NCBI RefSeq assembly: GCF_000276665.1
Contig: NW_004955434.1
Span: forward strand, 21,856,684-21,920,683
DNA: 64,000 bases
Direction of reading: 5' to 3'
Source of the DNA: Chinchilla lanigera
Lineage: Eukaryota > Chordata > Mammalia > Rodentia > Chinchillidae
Notes under the pieces: generated by a model
Seen by the model: only the letters and a program-made list of their open reading frames with translations
The model's database searches: none
What the model was told of the DNA's origin: nothing
Shown: piece after piece, positions 33,931 to 46,914 of the stretch
Numbering within the stretch: the stretch's first letter is position 1
How the letters are laid out: every line of letters starts with the position of its first letter
Made by a program: the position numbers and the translations under genes

Positions 33931-35286
33931 CTGCAGAATGAGAGAACACACATAGCATGCACAGTGAAGACAGTGACACAAGCCAAGTAGGAAAATCACC
34001 GGGCAGGACCTGCAAGCCCCAGACACAGCAGGACCTTTCCTGAGCCGTACAGCTGCTTCATAACATGCTTTCAGGGTAATAAGAGATGCCTATCCGCCAT
34101 GTCAGGAGCCCAGGACCAAGGGGTGAACCGCCCCGCTCGGAGGACTGAAAAATTTTCTCTCCTTGAACACTCTTATCAACTGATTATTCAACATGGGCTA
34201 TAGCTGCTATTCATGAACTTATGAGAAATTGTGTCTGCAGAGCAACAGAGAGAAGCCCCTGTCTCCTTCCTCCTGCTCCCTGAGGACTGTGCCAGGGGAT
34301 TTGGAATTCTTGGGAGGAAGAGCGCCGATGAAACAGAAACTTTCTTTCCTTTCTTATTTGTAGAGCACTAATTTTCAGCAGGAAAGTGAAAAAATCACCT
34401 CAGAAACAATTCTGTAATACTCTGGAGAGGGCTCTACTCCCTCCGTCTGGTCCAGGAATAAATTCAATGATTTTTTTTTTTTTTGAGTGGGTATGTGTTT
34501 TTAACCTGCTTTATCAGCTTGCTGAATTTTAAACTATTTTACTTGCAGCCAAAGGCTTATTATGCAAAAACACCTTCCTCAATCCTCAGAGAAGCAGATG
34601 GCTGGAGCTGAACAAGACACGGACCTGTGCAGGGCCCCTGAGTCAGGGTGTAACTTCCCAGTCTGACTTGGCAGCATGCAGCCAGGGTTTTATTTGCCAG
34701 CCACTACGGTTGGAAGGTTCTGCAGTCCCAGAGCTAGAAGAGACAGAAGCCGGCTCTGGGCCCGGCAGGACGACCATTAGCCTGTCAGACGGGCCCTCTG
34801 AGCCTCCAGACAGCACCGCAGACACCATCAATCACCCCCTTCCCTGCTTGTTTAAAAATGAAAGTACAGCAGCAGGACAGAACATCAGATCTAAAAATAT
34901 CAACAGGAACCTTTCCACCGAGGCTTCCTTTTGAGAGCATGGAAACAGCCTGCGCAGGCTTCAGGAATCGCCTGTCCCCGGCCACTTTTGCTTCCAGCAT
35001 CACGCTGTCCGTTCGGCAGCAGTGACCCTTCCGGCAACTGCGTCCCAGCGGGGGTAGCAGTAGCGGGGGCAGAGGTCAGATGGTGAAGGTCAGGGCTGGA
35101 GGGGGGCGTGACTTCCGGCACTGCTGTCTTTGGCAAACCTAGGAGCTGACAGAAGGATCTGCAGCGGTCCACGCGTCACCCGCCTTCATCTCTCTCCCGG
35201 AGTTAGGAGTTACGATAAAAATAGTAACAGGAGTGAGAAAGGGGTCTGAGGCCGTAATGAAAACGGCCGGGAATAAGAAGTTCTTC

Positions 35287-35536
35287 TTCTTCTTTTTTTT
35301 TTTTTAATTTTAAAGAGAAAAAAAATAACAAAATAACAACAAAGACAAAAACAACACAAAAACAATAAAAACAATACAAAATTTCAAAACAAGATGACAG
35401 AGATTAACAATGGCTGTTATATTACATATTGTTATCTTCAACGAAGTTGCTCAGATTACTAGAGGTAAGAATGTAAGATGATCAAACCATTAGAGAGAAT
35501 AAAAAATAATAAAAAAAAAAACTAGAAATGATTCAG
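35287..35536 (-). mobile_element. L1-type 3' UTR fragment with TSD (copy 1)
   Basis: A T tract at the low-coordinate side is the poly(A) tail of a minus-strand insertion; the 10-base duplication agaagttctt flanks it at 35277-35286 and 35537-35546. On the minus strand it reads ctgagcaacttcgttgaaga, then acaatatgtaatataacagc, ccattgttaatctctgtcat, and ends ctctttaaaattaaa. Its body and end match copy 2 at 44949-45182 and the back of the 1.2 kb element at 4949-6147. Truncated 5' ends are usual for L1. Confidence 0.75.
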
Positions 35537-37518
35537 AGAAGTTCTTTTGTTTTGAGCGTGCGTGTCCTCGGCAGGGTAAAAGAGCTGATAAACTGCAAAT
35601 ATGAGGAAAGTTAGAGGATTAGATGAACAAGAAGAATTAGGAGGGTGGCACAGAGTATTTCGTTCCCCTGGGTCCTCATGGAGCGCACGCCTCATACGCC
35701 CCGGCCCTCTGTGAATGCAGTGCACATGCGAATCCATCCTGTCTTCCCTCCAGCTGGAGGGCTCCCATCCCTGAGGGAAGCGTGGGTGTGTGCAGGCTCT
35801 GGTCCTTGTTCCAGGCACCTCCACCTCCTCGGAGGAGAAGCTACAGAGAAAACCATTCGTTCCCTCTGGGCCCACTTGCCTCCCAAGGTGTCAGCTGGAT
35901 ACAGGAATAATCTATGTGTCACGGGCCGATGAGGGTTAGGGAGACAGGTGTGTTTTAACAGTTCCCTTCCAGATATGATATGATCTCCTGGCTCAAGTGA
36001 ATCACTCCCCACGGCCACCTCCACAGATGAGCCGGAAATGGGCATAAGGGAGTTGAGGTGCTGCAACATTCCTACCAAGCACCCTGTCTCACATGCAGAG
36101 GTGGTTTTATTCCGGAGATTCCCCACTTCCCCGAAGATCCAGCCAGCCGACCTGATGAGCCATGGGGCTCCTTGCCTTCCGAGGTGGCCTCTGTCTCCCT
36201 GCTCTGTCCCCTCTGCCACCCATAATCTAGCAACTTTTCTGTAAACTCTAAGCTAACCTTTTTTGAGGAAAAAAAAAGAACAAACAAAACACCAACCAAA
36301 AACAAAAACAAAGGCAACTCTTCATGACTCATATCATTTTAATGACATCAACAGATGGTGACATTTCATCAATAACCCTTCTGCTTATAACCTACAGATT
36401 AGCTCTTTTCCCATCTGCCGAAGTCACCAGGCAGGCAGTGCCACTAGCGAATAGCAGAAAATAATTGTCTGTTTAGATGCACAAGCTCTAAACACACTAC
36501 TGTCCCATGCAAACAATTAGCTAGATTGTAAGGCTTCCAAAAGTTGCACTTGAGGTGGCTGCTGCTAGGGCAGAAACGGACTAAGAGAAGAGACACGTCG
36601 TGGACCATGCAAACAGTCTCTCTGTGGGGGCTTCTCTGTCAGGAAGTACCGGAGCCTAAAATCCTGGGGTGAATGTAAGCGCTGCCCAAAGAGCAAGGCT
36701 GTCAGCATACTTTGGGAGAAATGCCCTTTGTGTGTTTGCCAAGTCAATTCTCGCTCTGCTCAATGGGCAACAGTTTGCCAGCTGGTTAGAGAAGCAAAAG
36801 AAAAAAAACATCGTTCCAAGTTGAGGGCCCGCTTTGCCTTTGCTTAGGCTGGGAATGCCAATGTGTTCGTTAGTCTCAAGCCCAGGAAAGAGGCTACCGA
36901 GGTTTGGGTGATGATTTTCCAATTTTTCCCAGAGTTGTGGCATGCTGGCTTTGACCTCCCAAAAACTCATCCTTACCTCCTGCAGCTTCGGAAGAGTGCC
37001 CATTGAAAACAAAATAAAGCAAATTGGAGCGGGCTAAATACAGCTATGATACAGAAACAATTCAAATGACCTTGAGATAAGGGTTTAAAATGGTTTGATA
37101 TCTGCCGGGGTCCCTGCAGAAGCCCTGGAATTACGCAAAAAGCCAGGGACAACTGCTTCACGGTTGTGTCCTCTCTGGTATGGGGAATCAGATGAAAATC
37201 ATGATTCTAGGTTTTCACGGGGTGGGTGGTGCGCTGGTGTCAAACCTTACGGCATGGTGGGAGGGGCCGGTGGCAGAGAATCAGCAGTCCTGCTTGTGCC
37301 CAGGCTGTGCTTCTTGGCCAGCCACATCAGCATCCACAAGCCTTCACTGGTCACCTTTAGGTGCAAAGCCATCTGCTGAATTCTGGGACTCTTGCTTTCA
37401 AGGGGTCTTGGATTTAAAATGGGAAACAAAACACAGGACTCTAAATAGTTCACTACTGATCCACATTCAGGGGTGCTGGCAGGTTATATGGAGATACACT
37501 TCCAGTGGTTCTCCAATG

Positions 37519-37708
37519 TCTTTTTTTTTTTTTTTTTTTTGAGGAGTAAAGACTTATTTTGGCTTTCAGTTAGCAGAGGGTTCAGCCCATAGTCTACTGG
37601 CTACAAGGCAGGGTGGCATGGCAGACGGGCATCACAGAGGGGAAACAGTCCATGGTGTGGCAGGCAGGAGGCAGCAAGCAGCAGCAGACTCCCCATCTGT
37701 TTCTGCCT
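37519..37708 (-). repeat. T-headed interspersed repeat, unidentified
   Basis: A run of 21 T at 37520-37540 is followed by aaagacttattttggctttc and ttcagcccatagtctactgg. A leading T tract suggests a minus-strand retroposon, and the body recalls the reverse of rodent MaLR-like DNA, but I cannot name it. Confidence 0.4.
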
Positions 37709-38115
37709 GTTATGGACTGAATTGATTCTCTCAAATATATGTTAGAACCCTAACCCCTGGCCCTTCAGAACGTGACTATATCTGGAGATAGTGTCCTAAA
37801 GGGGTGATTAAATTTAAGTGAGGACATCAGGGTGGATTCCAGTCCAGTCTGAGTGCTGTCCTTATAAGAAGTGGAGATGAGGACACACAGAGAGAAGCCA
37901 AGGGTCACAGAAGTGCGCAGCACAGAGAAAGGCCACATGAGGATGAGGACACAGCAAGAATACAGACATCTGCAAATCAAGAAGAAAGGCCTCAGAGGAA
38001 ACGACGCTTGATAACACCTTGGAGTTTAAGCCTTTAGAATGTGAGAAAATAAATTGTGTTCTGAAGCCACCTAATCTGTGGTGTTTTGTGATGGTGGTTG
38101 AGCAAACAAATGTAC
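37709..38115 (+). mobile_element. MLT1-type MaLR LTR
   Basis: Clear MLT1 wording: tgttatggactgaattgatt at the start, aaccctaacccctggccctt, acgtgactatatctggagat, gtgtcctaaaggggtgatta, gctgtccttataagaagtgg, aaggccacatgaggatgagg and agaatgtgagaaaataaat near the end. Confidence 0.85.
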
Positions 38116-38593
38116 TGCTGTTCTGTGTAGTAATCCGAATTTGCACTTTTACCCACTCCTGGAAGGAAGACTTTATTTTTTAGGCTTCCCTGTGATGAGG
38201 TGTGGCCACATAGCTAGGATCTGGCCGGAGGGATGTAATCAGAGGTATCCACAACTCCCATGATGTATCTTTAAAGGGTGAGGGGGCATCCTGGGAGTCA
38301 TTTTGGCTGGTGAATGAACAACCATCTTGATCACGAGGCAGAGAGGCAGTACACAAGAATCTGAGATAATGACACCCATCATGAAGAGGTCTTCTAGTCT
38401 GGTCTAGTCTGGTCTGGAATTCTTATATGGACTTAGACCGAAAATTCTACTTACTCAGCTGCTATTATTTTGGTTTCTCACCTTGGAGCCTTTTTATAAG
38501 TGATCTAGTATTCTTTTTATGAGGACTTAGGGGAGAATTCTCACATTTTAGCATCAAGAAAAGATATGCTTCCTCTGAGAAACATTAGAGTAA

Positions 38594-38775
38594 TCTCACA
38601 TCTGTAATTTTAGCACTCTGGAAGGCAGAGGCAGGAGGACTGAGAGTTTGAGCCAAGGCTAGGCAATTTATTGACTTAGCGAGACCCCTTTTCAAAATAA
38701 AAATAAAAACAGGCTGGGATGTAGCTCTGTGTGAAGGCCCTGAGCTCAACTCCAGTACCCTCAAAATAAAAAAAT
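38594..38775 (+). repeat. B1-ID chimeric SINE
   Basis: B1 half: cacatctgtaattttagcac, aaggcagaggcaggaggact, tagcgagaccccttttcaaa. ID half: aggctgggatgtagctctgt, gccctgagctcaactccagt, then an A-rich tail. Confidence 0.8.
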
Positions 38776-41700
38776 CTCAGAAACAGTGAATCGGGTTCTA
38801 TTCTATTTTTGCTTTGTTCCATAGGGATTTTAGAGCAAATTTTTAAATACCTACAAAGACAGAAGAGAATAGTTCCAGACGTCAGACAGCATCTCCTGGG
38901 AGGTCTCTGAACCGATCAACTTGGTTTTGTTTCTTATTTATCTATGGTAGTGAGTGGAGGGGTAGCAAGCAGCCTGTCCCATGATAGCCTACTATCCAGA
39001 GCTCTTCCTCAGCTTGTTTACATGCACATCTTATGCTCTTTTCTCATACCTATGTGGATGGCTCATCCCAGAAAAAGCACTTGGCTCTCCAGTGGAGGTC
39101 CCTGAGCTGCATTCACTAGTCCAGAGTTTGTTCCTGAAGTCAGAAACCTATTTGAAGTTGGAAGCAACTCAATTTCTTTTTTTTGTCTGTGGGCAGTCCT
39201 GGGTGAGATTCCAGTGGGAGGGTAAGCCCACTTCAACCCACCCTCTTCTATCAGAGAATTAACATGAAAACCCAGGAGGCATCCAAAAGCAGGCCATCTC
39301 CAAGTTCAGTTTTATCTATTGGTTATAGTGCCACATCTCTGGTTCACAGGAAACAGCCTCAGAGGACCACCTGGACCTGCCTGGTGCTCAGCTTGCCTGG
39401 ATGTTAGTTTGGGCTGTCAGTGAGGCTCTTACTTCTCTGTCTCCAGTCACTTCAGAATTTAGAAGTACTGGTTTTTCTCACTGGGGAGTTCTGCTGGGTA
39501 AAAATAAAATGCCAGCACTTAAATGTCAACATAAAAATAGAATTCATTTACCCTAAAACAGTGGTGCACCTCCCTGGCTTCCGGGCTCCAAAGACCTTTA
39601 AAAACCTTCCTATTGTGAGGCTGAATTTTTGTCCCCTGGAAGGCATTAATGTGGGGCAGCCTTTCTATATAGGAACTTGTTATTCAGCTCATCCTATTGA
39701 TACTAATAGATCACAAAAGGCAAGCTGCAATTACTGACCTCCACAACCTTTTAGAATTGGAGCTTTGGCCTCCAAGGGAAGGAGCTCCAGAATTTCAGAA
39801 CTGGGAGCATCCCAGCTTCTTGACACCACCCTCCCATTTGACGGATAGGAGCCCGAGAGGAAGTGATCTGCTACGGAAGGTCAGAAGGAAGGTCACTGTT
39901 CCAGGCCAGGCTTCAGTGACCCCCAAGTCCCAAGTTAGGACCTTATCTTATTTCGCACTGCCTCTCCTCAGTCCTAAAAAACAGGCATGGATGTGCCTTA
40001 TGTCCTTTCATAACAGGCTTCCCAGCTTTGTTTTGTAATATAATTGTCTTATTTTTTAAAAGGCTAGTTATAGCAAACACTCAACATTTAACTGATGTAA
40101 TTTCTCTTGGTTCTCTTGGGTCTAAACCACTTTTTGGTGGTTTGGATGGCTACATTTCTTTAAAAAGACGGTGAGAAACATTGGAACTTTGCATTCTTTC
40201 CCTTTTTCTGTCACAGGACATCCACACAGTGTGGACAGGACACAAAGGGCAGATTGTGGGTGTGTATGGGAGGAGCTGTTGTGATTTACGGTGTCCTTCA
40301 GTGGTATCTGCAAGGTGCACGCTTAAAAGTGAAATGCAGGTGCCAATTAAGGCACTGAAGAGCATCATGTTCTTTAAATAAGGTTGAAAAGAAAGAGTTG
40401 TTCTTCTACATGTGTGTCCAAGAACAGAGTGCAGAGTGCAGAGCACTAGTTGGGTTCTACAAGAGGAGGTGGCGACCAGGCACTGTAATGCCAAAGTGAG
40501 GGCTTGAGGTTTATGTGCACTTCACTGTCTGATGTCACCCTGGGTGCCTATAGCTGTGAATAACCCTGTATTGGCTACTTCTAGAATGGATATCTAGGGG
40601 CATTGTAGAAGACAGATGAAGCCCTTCCTTCCCCATAACAACCCCTCCTGAAGCTAATATTAGCAAGAGCTGAAATAGGAGATGGGTTATTTTCAGACTC
40701 CAACAATGAATGCTCAAAGGCTAATAAAGTCTCCTGAGAAGCAAGTGCACAACAAAACAGCATCATCTTTAAATGCGGGACCGTCTCTTCTCTTCCTGCC
40801 TCCCTCCTCCTTGACAAAGGTGGCGTGTTTCATTTCCCCAATTAGGTTTCTGTGGGAACTGGTGAAAAGGTGTGAGTGCCTGTGCCATGAGTGTGTGGGA
40901 GGTTCTCAGCAGCAGAAGCCCTGGCAGTGCCTTGTCTAATGAAGGGACAGTTGGAGACAGGATTAACAAAGACTCACTTTTTATGTGGTTTCTTATTAAG
41001 TAGGAAGTCAGGCACAAGGCTATCTTAAATACGAATTCTGTTCCAGAATGTTCTTTGTACTGTTATTGCTAAAGAATAGCTAATCCATGGAGAGAAGCTA
41101 GGACAGTGTTTGTCACATACTTGTAGGAAGCACTCACTCAGAAAAATGTCGGTTCTTATTTTTAAGCATATTCAGGAAAATAATTTCTTTAAAGACATCT
41201 AGGAGAATGAAATTTGACTAGGTAAATTACAGTGACATTACCAGGAGTAAAATTCTAAAATTCAATCGTTTGCTATGAATGTGGAAATGGCAATGATTTT
41301 GCTCCTCCATCTGTCCACTCATCCAATATTTATTGAACATTTTGTGATACTGGCAATTGAATTTCTTTTTCTCTTAGGTAATATGAATAAATAGAAGGCT
41401 TCTGTAAATAAGATGAAATGGAAAATTCCACAGTCCTAGAGACAAAATACTATTTCATTCCAGTAGGTAGGCTTTAAGTCAACTTTCTATCAGAAATAAA
41501 ACATCCTCCTAGTGGATGGTTAAGACTCATAATATTATGACACCTTGATTCTGTGTTTTGTGCAGAGCTAAAAACAATAGTAGAGTTTGAATTCTCAAAG
41601 GTAAAATTACCAAAAAATGCTCTCACACTTAAAACTCTGAAATCAACAATAATTTGGCAAGTAAAAGGTGCTTCCCAAGAAATGTTCTGCTGACAGCTCT

Positions 41701-42217
41701 CCATTTTGTAAGCTGCAATGGCACCACACTTGTGCACAAAGGAAATGCCTACAAAATTCCGCCCGTAAATACCAGTGAGTTGTTCTCATCTCCATTTTCC
41801 CTAAATGTATTGCCCAGTTAGTGGGATCAACATACTAGTAGCTTTTGTTATATCAACTGCATGTTTGAAACCGGATCATGGAAAAGACTGAGCCATAAAA
41901 ATAGTAACTACTGTGTTGTGGATCATTTTTGTCTTACAGGCCCAAAGACCTGAACTTAAAATCTCTAAGTGATACATGGAAAATGAACTCGAGGGACCCC
42001 GAAGCTGTAGTTTGGATTTGCCAAATAAAGTGTGCTGTCAGCCATTTCCAAAGCAAACTGAGTTTTTTGTGGTTTTGCTAAAGGGCTGTAAATCTAAGGA
42101 TAAAGCATCATGTGCCTTCCTCTATGAAAAAGCAATGAGAGAAGGAGAGTCTTGAAGAAAAAACCTGCAAAACTGTTAGATCAGCTAGTGGAAAACCCCA
42201 TGCCCAGCCAATGAAGC

Positions 42218-42565
42218 TGAATTTGGAGATGGGGTCTCTAAGAAAGTAATTAAGCTTAAATGGGGTCATGAGGGTGGGGCCCTGATCCAGAAAGATTAGT
42301 TTCCTTTAAGCAGAGGCACCAGAATGCTTATCTATACTCGTGGTGATTCCCTTACCCACCTTCCCGTCTCCCAGGGGCACTGAGAAAGGCTGTGTGAAGA
42401 CCTGCTGAGAAGGTAAATATTTGTAGCCAGGAAGAAAGCCGTAGCCAGAGACTGAATCTGCCAGAACTTGAGTTTGAATTTCTAACCCTTAAAACTGTGA
42501 GGAAATGAGTTTCTGTTAAGTCACCCACTCCATCATATTTTGTTATGGGAGCCCCAGTATACTGA
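42218..42565 (+). mobile_element. MLT1-type MaLR LTR
   Basis: Contains atttggagatggggtctcta, agaaagtaattaagcttaaa, tggggtcatgagggtggggc, cctaacccttaaaactgtga and attttgttatgggagccc. The 5' end is weak. A CT microsatellite begins 17 bases after it. Confidence 0.75.
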
Positions 42566-42582
42566 TACAACAGTCATATGGA

Positions 42583-42706
42583 TCTCTCTCTCTGTCTCTC
42601 TCTCTCTGTCTCTCTCTCTCTGTCTCTCTCTCTCTGTCTCTCTCTCTCTCCCTCTCTCTCTCCCCCTCTCTCTCTCTCTGTCTCTCTCTGTCTCTCTCTC
42701 TCTCTG
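42583..42706 (+). repeat. (TCTCTG)n / (CT)n microsatellite
   Basis: 124 bases of tctctctctctg-type units with cccctc interruptions. Apparent Leu-Ser and Arg-Glu open frames across it are low-complexity artefacts. Confidence 0.95.
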
Positions 42707-42866
42707 TTCTGGGGCCTTTACACTGAGCTACACCCCCACTCTTTTTCTTATTTTTTATTTTCATACAGGATCTTGCTAAGTTGCTAAATTACTCAGGCTC
42801 AGCTCAAACTCCTGATCCTCCTGCCTCATCCTCCACAGGTGTGTGCCACCATACCAGGCTGATATT
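42707..42866 (-). repeat. B1-ID chimeric SINE truncated by the CT microsatellite
   Basis: On the + strand only the last part of the ID half remains (ggggcctttacactgagcta), then the B1 half (catacaggatcttgctaagt, aactcctgatcctcctgcct, caggtgtgtgccaccatacc). The microsatellite has apparently replaced the rest of the ID half. Confidence 0.7.
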
Positions 42867-44948
42867 TATTTTTTGAGTAGAATTTTTTGACTTTGAAAAA
42901 AGTCACTGTGCTCACTTAGTACAGTATAGTTTAATTGCCTGTATTTTAACTCATTTTTTTTGAATCTCAGAACAATCTATTTTTGTTCTCTTAGTTTCTC
43001 AATGTGTTTGCATTCATTTTTTCCCCACCAACATCCCTTATTCTCTGCACTCTGTTTTATCCTCTGAGTTCCTCCCTCTTATCCACAAAGTAAAAAGAGA
43101 TAAGTTAAAAAAATCTCTGCTTTGGGCGGGAGTGTCTTCGGAGACATTTGTCTTGCCTTCTGTGTCGACATCCTGAACCAACGGAGATAACATTTCAGTA
43201 GAAAACAGATTTTTAAAAACAGTGATAAATCTTTTCCTGTCTCATGGTAGGAAATAGTTTACTCCTCCTATAATACCATCATATGGTTTGTTTTACATAT
43301 AGATGGAAAAAATTCTTGCATCAATAATTTAACGCATTCCATACAAAATGAGGAGGTTTCACTGAGCAATGACAACTTGAAAACAACTTAATCTTGTACA
43401 AGACTGAACTGAAACCAAGGTTTAAAAAATATTTTCCTGTGAGTGATGAAGCTGTCTGGACCTAAGCTTTCCAGGAAGCCAAGCAACTGTTTTATAATGA
43501 TGTAAAGCAGAACTTGGAGAGTCTGGTGGAATGCAATTGCTTTCCTTCACTTTCTATTTTGCCCAAGTGATTCTGAGGTGCAGCCTACGAATGGGAGGGG
43601 CTTCTTTCTGAGCTGTTATTGCAAATTGGCTTTTGCATAGTTTTCTTGGGCTTTGTATATCTTGTTGATGCAATTCATAAAAGATTTGCCAAAATAAAAG
43701 TGAACTGGAGAATTAGAAAAAAATAAAAAAAATCACTTTCATCATGCTGTTATCAACTAGACTAGAATTACTCAAAAGAATAGTGATATTATTGTTAGCA
43801 TTTTTTCTGGGATGGTAATGGAGCCCTCCTCCCCTTTCTTAGTAATGACCCCTTAATCTCTCTTGTATGAATGATGAATACTCTTTGAACTCTTCGGGAA
43901 GCACAGTGACAAATGGTATTATTAACAGTGAGATTCTCTGTGCATACAATGTACAATTTTTTGTCAATATTCAAATTTAGGCAGAAATGCAAGAGTCATT
44001 TTTAAATATGTTAAAAGGCCTTTGAATGCATCGTAAGCACTGGTAAATTGTCCAGCTCATCATATTAAAACTATAGGGACCCTCAACTTTGTCTTAAAAA
44101 TATGTATGTATGAACTGATAAATGATAATGTATAAACAGATAATGTATAAACTGATAATGATAATGTATAAACTGAAAATATTATCTCCCCTAATACTGA
44201 AATTTATGTGCTAAGGCCCGGTCAGTAAAATGTCATATTTTCTTGTTTCATACTTTATGTTGAGTTTTCATGGACAATAGTAGGTTTCTTTCCTAAGGTG
44301 TCATGGTTCTAAGATGGTTTGGGCCTTGATGAGAACTCTCAAAGCCTCATTTCTTTCACCATTGGACTCCCACCCTCAGCTCTGCGCTTATGGTCTGGCA
44401 GTGTCAGATATGGAGACCCACGGCTCCCTCTCACACTGTTTCCATCCCCTGGGGGCAGAATCCTCATATTACACTCCACTCATGTTTCAAGAGATTGAAG
44501 AATCTCAATTAACAGGAAGGAAAATGCAGTCCTAGACTTTTTAAAAAAACTTTCCCAACAGCGAACCTGGGTGTTACATTTCTTCATTGAAAAAAAAAAA
44601 AAAAAGCTACTTTCTCATTGAACAATGGAAGGGTTTGAGGTCTCCAAATGCTGTGTTAAATCTTACCACTTCTGAAAACATTGTGGAGGCAATATTTTAG
44701 GAAGAAAGACAAAATATAGATTCTAAGTACCACCTGCTTGGAAAATCTTCAAAGACCCCACCTGACCCAATATTCTTTGACCAATATTTATTATGAAGTC
44801 TTGCAAAGGAGCCCTAAAATTATAGCTATAACCTTAAACAATCAGTAATAAGCTACAGACCTTGATATGATGCTTTTTACCCCCAAACTACCTTCAGATC
44901 TAAATTTAATAGTACGGAGATTCTTTTTTATAAGGCAGTTAATTCTTT

Positions 44949-45182
44949 TCTTTATTTTAAAGATTAAAAAAGCTAACAAAAAACCAATGAAGACACAATC
45001 AAAGCAACACAAAAACAATACATGACTTCAAAACAAAATGACAGGAATTAACAGTGGTTGCTACATTACATATTGTTGTCTTCAACCAAGTTGCTCAGTC
45101 TACCGGACGTAAGAATGTAAGATTGATCAAACAATCAAAGACAGTAACAAGTAATAAAAAAATTGGAAATGATGCAGAAAAA
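44949..45182 (-). mobile_element. L1-type 3' UTR fragment with TSD (copy 2)
   Basis: Flanked by the 14-base duplication gcagttaattcttt (44935-44948 and 45183-45196). On the minus strand: ctgagcaacttggttgaaga, caacaatatgtaatgtagca, ccactgttaattcctgtcat and a final ctttaaaataaag. Close to copy 1 over about 230 bases. The + strand open frame at 45054-45299 partly reads it backwards and is not a gene. Confidence 0.75.
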
Positions 45183-45465
45183 GCAGTTAATTCTTTAAAC
45201 AGAAATTCAAAAATCATAGTCACTTCCATTATCTTTTCTTGTTTTTTACTTAGTCGTATAACACTTGGACATTTTTATAAGCACCATGATCCTTCATGAA
45301 AGCAAGTCTAAATAAGTAACACCAGGGAGAAAGAAGTCAGAGCTGAGTTTCCAAAAGGAAAAGAGGACTTAACATGGTAAAGTAATGTTTGAATTGTGAT
45401 GTAAGGAAGTAAGAAGTCTGCATTTTATACCTTCTCTGCCTCTTTCTCCATCCATCTGTCATTTG

Positions 45466-45495
45466 TCCGTCCATCCATCCATCCATCCATCCATT
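45466..45495 (+). repeat. (CCAT)n microsatellite
   Basis: Seven ccat units preceded by ccgt. In the large intron, 280 bases past an L1-type insertion. Confidence 0.85.
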
Positions 45496-46654
45496 CAGAA
45501 AAGTGATTTTCTTATATAAACCTATTTGCCCACCAGGGCATCTATGTGACTCTTATTCAAACAGTGACAATTCTCTGACAATAAAGAGAAATCTCAGAGG
45601 TGAAACAAGACATAAGAAGCCATCTTGTGATGCATGAAAATGTAGGACACAATTTTAAAAGATTAGCTTTTCGGATTGCAGAACGCAAGAATACTGCAAG
45701 GCACCTTTTCTTTCACCTCCCGCTGTGAGTGGTGTCTACAGGGTTTGCATTGTCTCCACAGTTGGGGAGCAGCTTCACAGCAAGATGGGCAAGTGCCATC
45801 ACCTGGCTGGGGTCTGGATTAGCAGAGTTAGAATGCAAGAAAATGCTGGGTTCTGGGTGGGGAGAACGTTTTGTTGAAGTGTCTTCCAAATCTGCTTAAA
45901 TTCTCCATATTGAAAATTTGAGATAGTCGGTAAATTCTCGGTGGCAACCTAGAATTGTGTCTGTGCTGGTTTCAACAACATTTTTTTAGCAATTTGGGAG
46001 AAAAAAGTTAGCACCCAGCAGTTTAAAACGTCAAATTACTTCTTGGTTTCACAGAATATACAAATGAAGCAGAACCCCTTTTGCTCAGGGCTTGCTCCTC
46101 CGTGCGAGGAGATTTTCAAAAGACTGTTCTTTGCTAGTGTGAAGTCTGCACTGTAGAAACCTCAGAGTCGAGGTGTCAGCGCGAAATTAGTTCCTTGTAA
46201 ATAGGGTTTTCAAAACAGCAGGTTAGTTAAAGAGACAGGCTGAGCCCTCAGGAGAATACCAGCAGTGAGGGTTTCCATGGATAAAGTCAGGATGCAACCT
46301 CCCTCAGCATGCAGTGTGATAAAAACACTACTCAGAAAGCTAGCAAACTAACAAAACAAAAGGCATGGAATCATTTCTGGGAAACTGTGCTTCAGGTGAC
46401 CTGAAAGTTCCTGTCTGTTTTTAAAATTCTGGAGCCATAACCCTACTTCACCTATCACCCAGTCTTCCCAGCTTGGAAACCTCCGTATCATCTACAGCTT
46501 CCTTTCCTTCTTCATTTTCTATGACCAGTTTATTACTACATTTTTCCGGGCTGGCCCTGGAATAGCTCTCAAATCCACCCAGTGTCATTCACACTACAAC
46601 CAATACTTGAACCTTGTCACCTGGGCTACTTAATAGCTGTTAAAAAGAGATTGT

Positions 46655-46890
46655 ATTAAATGTGCTAATAATAGCAGACCCTTAGGGGAGGCTTGCTATG
46701 TGTCTAGAACTGTTCCCAGTGCAGCTGATCCTTACGGCAACGCCACAAGACCAGCACTGTGAGTGCGCGCACCTGTTTTGCAGAGAAGTAAAATGCAGAA
46801 CAGAAAGATTACGTGGTCGCACTGTGGCAAGGGGCAGATCTGGGACTTGAACTCAAGTGGTTTGTCTCCAGAGTCTGTTCCAATGACTAA
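46655..46890 (-). repeat. MIR SINE fossil (minus strand)
   Basis: The + strand shows reverse MIR: gctgatccttacggcaacgc, ttgcagagaagtaaaatgca, gatctgggacttgaactcaa and tctccagagtctgttcc. Confidence 0.65.
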
Positions 46891-46914
46891 GGAATACTGC
46901 TTCTGTTTTAATTC

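Noticed and set aside
35692..36219. 175-codon minus-strand open frame
   Set aside because: No recognisable domain or splice context; sits in an intron.
42540..42787. Leu-Ser and Arg-Glu repeat proteins
   Set aside because: Translations of the CT microsatellite in several frames.
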